From Chrysemys picta bellii (lineage: Eukaryota > Chordata > Testudines > Emydidae), in contig NC_088795.1 in the NCBI RefSeq assembly GCF_011386835.1, positions 123,025,434 to 123,089,433 on the forward strand: a stretch of DNA of 64,000 nucleotides, in the 5' to 3' direction. The position numbers and the translations under genes are program-made. This document shows positions 1 to 64,000 of the stretch, one piece after another (position 1 is the stretch's first letter; every line of letters starts with the position of its first letter). The notes below the pieces were generated by a model. The model was not told the DNA's origin and did no database searches. It was given only the letters and a program-made list of their open reading frames with translations.

Positions 1-402
1 AGGAAAATCATAAAAAGCCACCTTGAAAATATCTGGTAAAAAGTTCTAAACGTTATAGGATCGTTAATCATTTGTTCCCTGCAATAAATCACTTCTCAAT
101 GTCTCTCAATTCTTTACATTAAAAGCTTACACCACTAAAAGAAAGATTTTCCATAGTAATGTAGGGGTTGAGATGCAAGACTCCCCTTAAAATATATGTA
201 AGCGATATGGCTGAACCTGACACACTGCTAAAAATTCACCCTTGTCTGATATTTAAATAATTGACAGTTTACATCTGATAGTAAAGTTATAAACCATTAT
301 GGTACCAGTGTTGAACTATTACAGCTTGTACCAACTGGCATCCACTCTTGGCAATTCAAACAACTGAGCTGTAGATTAAGCCCAGAAGGGACCACCATGA
401 CC
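1..402. other. Intron 66 of HTT, no recognised feature
   Basis: This AT-rich stretch is part of the last intron. I looked for the terminal exon on the minus strand and found no matching coding segment, splice acceptor with open frame, or terminal HTT residues. No repeat family is recognised. Confidence 0.7.
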
Positions 403-410
403 ATCTAGTC

Positions 411-968
411 CAGTGGTTCCCAAACTGGGGTTTGCGAAATGTTACAGGAGCCCCTAGACTGCCAGCTAGGCAGATCAAAGCAAGCATATCTATCACACCG
501 AAGAGATTCAAACTTCAAGGCTCCTTATAAGAAATGGAAAGGGAAGTGGATATTTTTTGCTGTTTTTAAAATTAAATAGGCAGCGAGTATTGTTTTTAAA
601 ATTATGAAGAACAAGTTTACGCTTTGTTGTAACGTGAGTTGTTTGCCTGGACTGCTCAAGACATGAATGATTGTGTAGGAAGAACGCTTTGAGCTGGCTT
701 CTTAAATACAAGCTATGAAAGTGAGATCTTGGAAGAGTGTTGCCGTTTTCATAATGTAATAAAAATACTGTAATGATAAATAATTAATAACAGTGTGTAA
801 TAAGCATGTCATAAAAACAAATTTTATATTTCCAAGATCACTGCGTTTATAATTTATACTCAGGTAAAGGAGAAAATCCCTGGAAATATTCATTTTTAGG
901 AGGAGGTTCGCGAGACTTGACATTTTTGGGGAAAGGGGTTCACAGAGGTTAAAGTTTGGGAACCACTG
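411..968. mobile_element. Non-autonomous hAT-type element with perfect 8-bp target duplication
   Basis: The ends are CAGTGGTTCCCAAACT and its inverse AGTTTGGGAACCACTG-like right end, giving terminal inverted repeats of about 16 bp. The flanks carry the identical octamer ATCTAGTC at 403-410 and 969-976, the target duplication size expected of hAT transposases. The 558-bp interior has no long frame with transposase similarity, so it is a deletion derivative mobilised in trans. Confidence 0.85.
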
Positions 969-1235
969 ATCTAGTCTGATCTCTGCATAATACAGGTAAT
1001 ACATTTTAAGCCAGTAATTGTATATTAGCTACTGAATAGACACGGAGAATGAACTATGTCATCACTTTTGGAAGTGGCCCCACTTGGTGAAATTTGATGC
1101 CCTGGCAGGGCATTGTGGAGAAGTACTGCTGCCCATGGTGTACTTGTTAGATATATGAAGGGAGGATTTCAGTTTCCAGTGTTATCAATCCACTTTACAG
1201 AAGTGCTAAACCCACATAAAAACGGTTTAGGATAC

Positions 1236-63283
<62,048 letters not shown>

Positions 63284-63419
63284 CTGAAAACAAACACACA
63301 TACGTTAAGGGGAACCATGTATGCTACCACTTGTACTGAGAATTTTAAAAAAACCCTCATCAGTTACACGTCATTTGGAAAATTTAAACTGCTTCATTTA
63401 CAACCAAGCAATCTAATCC

Positions 63420-63600
63420 TCAGCATTCCTGTGAGGTAGATAAATTAGATTTTCCCCATTTATAAATGGGGATATAGAAGCAGAAATGTTAAATGACTGT
63501 CCAGGGTCACAGGGCAAATCAATGACAAGAACTGGAATTAAACTGAGGACTTCTTGGCTCTCAGCCTCAGATTCAATCCTCTAGACCTCAGTCTAAAAAC
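63420..63600 (+). repeat. MIR-like (CORE-SINE) fragment
   Basis: The sequence TCCTGTGAGGTAGATAAATT leads to CCCCATTTATAAATGGGGAT, GACTGTCCAGGGTCACAGGG and GAACTGGAATTAAACTGAGG, following the MIR 3' half in sense orientation. Confidence 0.7.
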
Positions 63601-63844
63601 GTAACACTAAAGTAATTAAATCATACCACAGATGCACATCTTAGTTATAGTAAACGTTATAAAAGTCACATGTATCAATATTTTATTCTTCCTGAAATTG
63701 TTGATTAGCCAGGGTACATTATTTGTAGTGAGGTAGTGCGCAGAGGCTCCAATCAAAATCAGAACCTCACTGTGTTAGGTACTATACTTACAAAGGAAGA
63801 TAGAACGTAGGCTCCTTTGGGTAGGGACTAAAGTGGGAGGTTGG

Positions 63845-64000
63845 TAGACTTCTCTGCCTAGATAGCTATTGAGGGTGTTCCGCAGGCTACACCTATCCTA
63901 CAAGTGATTCAGCAACACAGCTGAAGTGTCGCAGCTATGCCGCTGTAGCGTTGTAGCATAGACACTCCCTATAGCGAAGGAAGAGGGTTTTCCATTGCTG
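63845..64000. mobile_element. Miniature element truncated by the window edge
   Basis: The phrase GGTGTTCCGCAGGCTACACC, with TCGCAGCTATGCCGCTGTAG and TAGCATAGACACTCCCTATA then GCGAAGGAAGAGGGTTTTCC, matches a turtle miniature element family I recognise from its CTGTAGCGTTGTAG and AGGGTTTTCC words. The other end is outside the window, so the terminal repeats cannot be tested. Confidence 0.45.

Noticed and set aside
1..1235. HTT terminal exon 67
   Set aside because: I searched the minus strand for the expected terminal residues and found none, so it must lie outside the window.
63284..64000. HTT exon 40
   Set aside because: No coding match or splice pair here. The segment is a MIR-like fragment and a truncated miniature element.

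Overview
This is vertebrate nuclear DNA. The only host gene I can support is the 3' half of HTT (huntingtin), read from the minus strand. Twenty-six coding exons (41-66 by mammalian numbering, counting back from a terminal exon 67) lie between 63,283 and 1,236. All are in frame with matching splice phases, 3,841 coding bases in total, equivalent to about human residues 1790-3071. Exon 40 and upstream exons lie beyond the right edge. The terminal exon 67 with the stop codon and 3' UTR lies beyond the left edge. No tRNA, rRNA, CRISPR array or second host gene was seen.

The repeat content suggests a sauropsid, most likely a turtle: CR1 LINE ends, PIF-Harbinger elements with a separate Myb/SANT gene, hAT and Tigger-like miniature elements, and many DIRS-type tyrosine-recombinase retrotransposons. 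The species call is inference from repeat families. The huntingtin identity is firm.

Layout from left to right. 1-5.7 kb: exons 66-63, with an hAT element (8-bp target duplication) and a Tigger-like element (TA duplication). 5.9-9.1 kb: DIRS copy A. 9.2-9.3 kb: exon 62. 9.4-18.9 kb: DIRS copy B, split by a 4.5-kb Harbinger element. 19.6-27.2 kb: exons 61-58, a CR1 remnant and DIRS copy C. 27.2-33.2 kb: a long intron with a quiet AT-rich part, GC-rich palindromic miniature elements and an LTR-like repeat. 33.2-36.3 kb: exons 57-54. 36.6-39.3 kb: DIRS copy D. 40.8-47.1 kb: exons 53-47. 48.5-51.9 kb: decayed DIRS copy E. 52.1 kb: exon 46. 52.4-55.1 kb: DIRS units F and G, joined tail to head, with an hAT fossil inside F. 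56.9-63.3 kb: exons 45-41, several miniature elements and an L2-like LINE fossil.

The encoded huntingtin segment covers most of the bridge domain and nearly all of the C-terminal HEAT domain, which in the known structure grip HAP40. The mobile elements are intronic and decayed: stops, frameshifts or lost catalytic residues were found in every element gene I checked closely. The most unusual features are that all recognisable DIRS coding remnants share the strand of HTT, and that a DIRS tail-to-head junction resembling a circular intermediate is preserved at about 54.14 kb.
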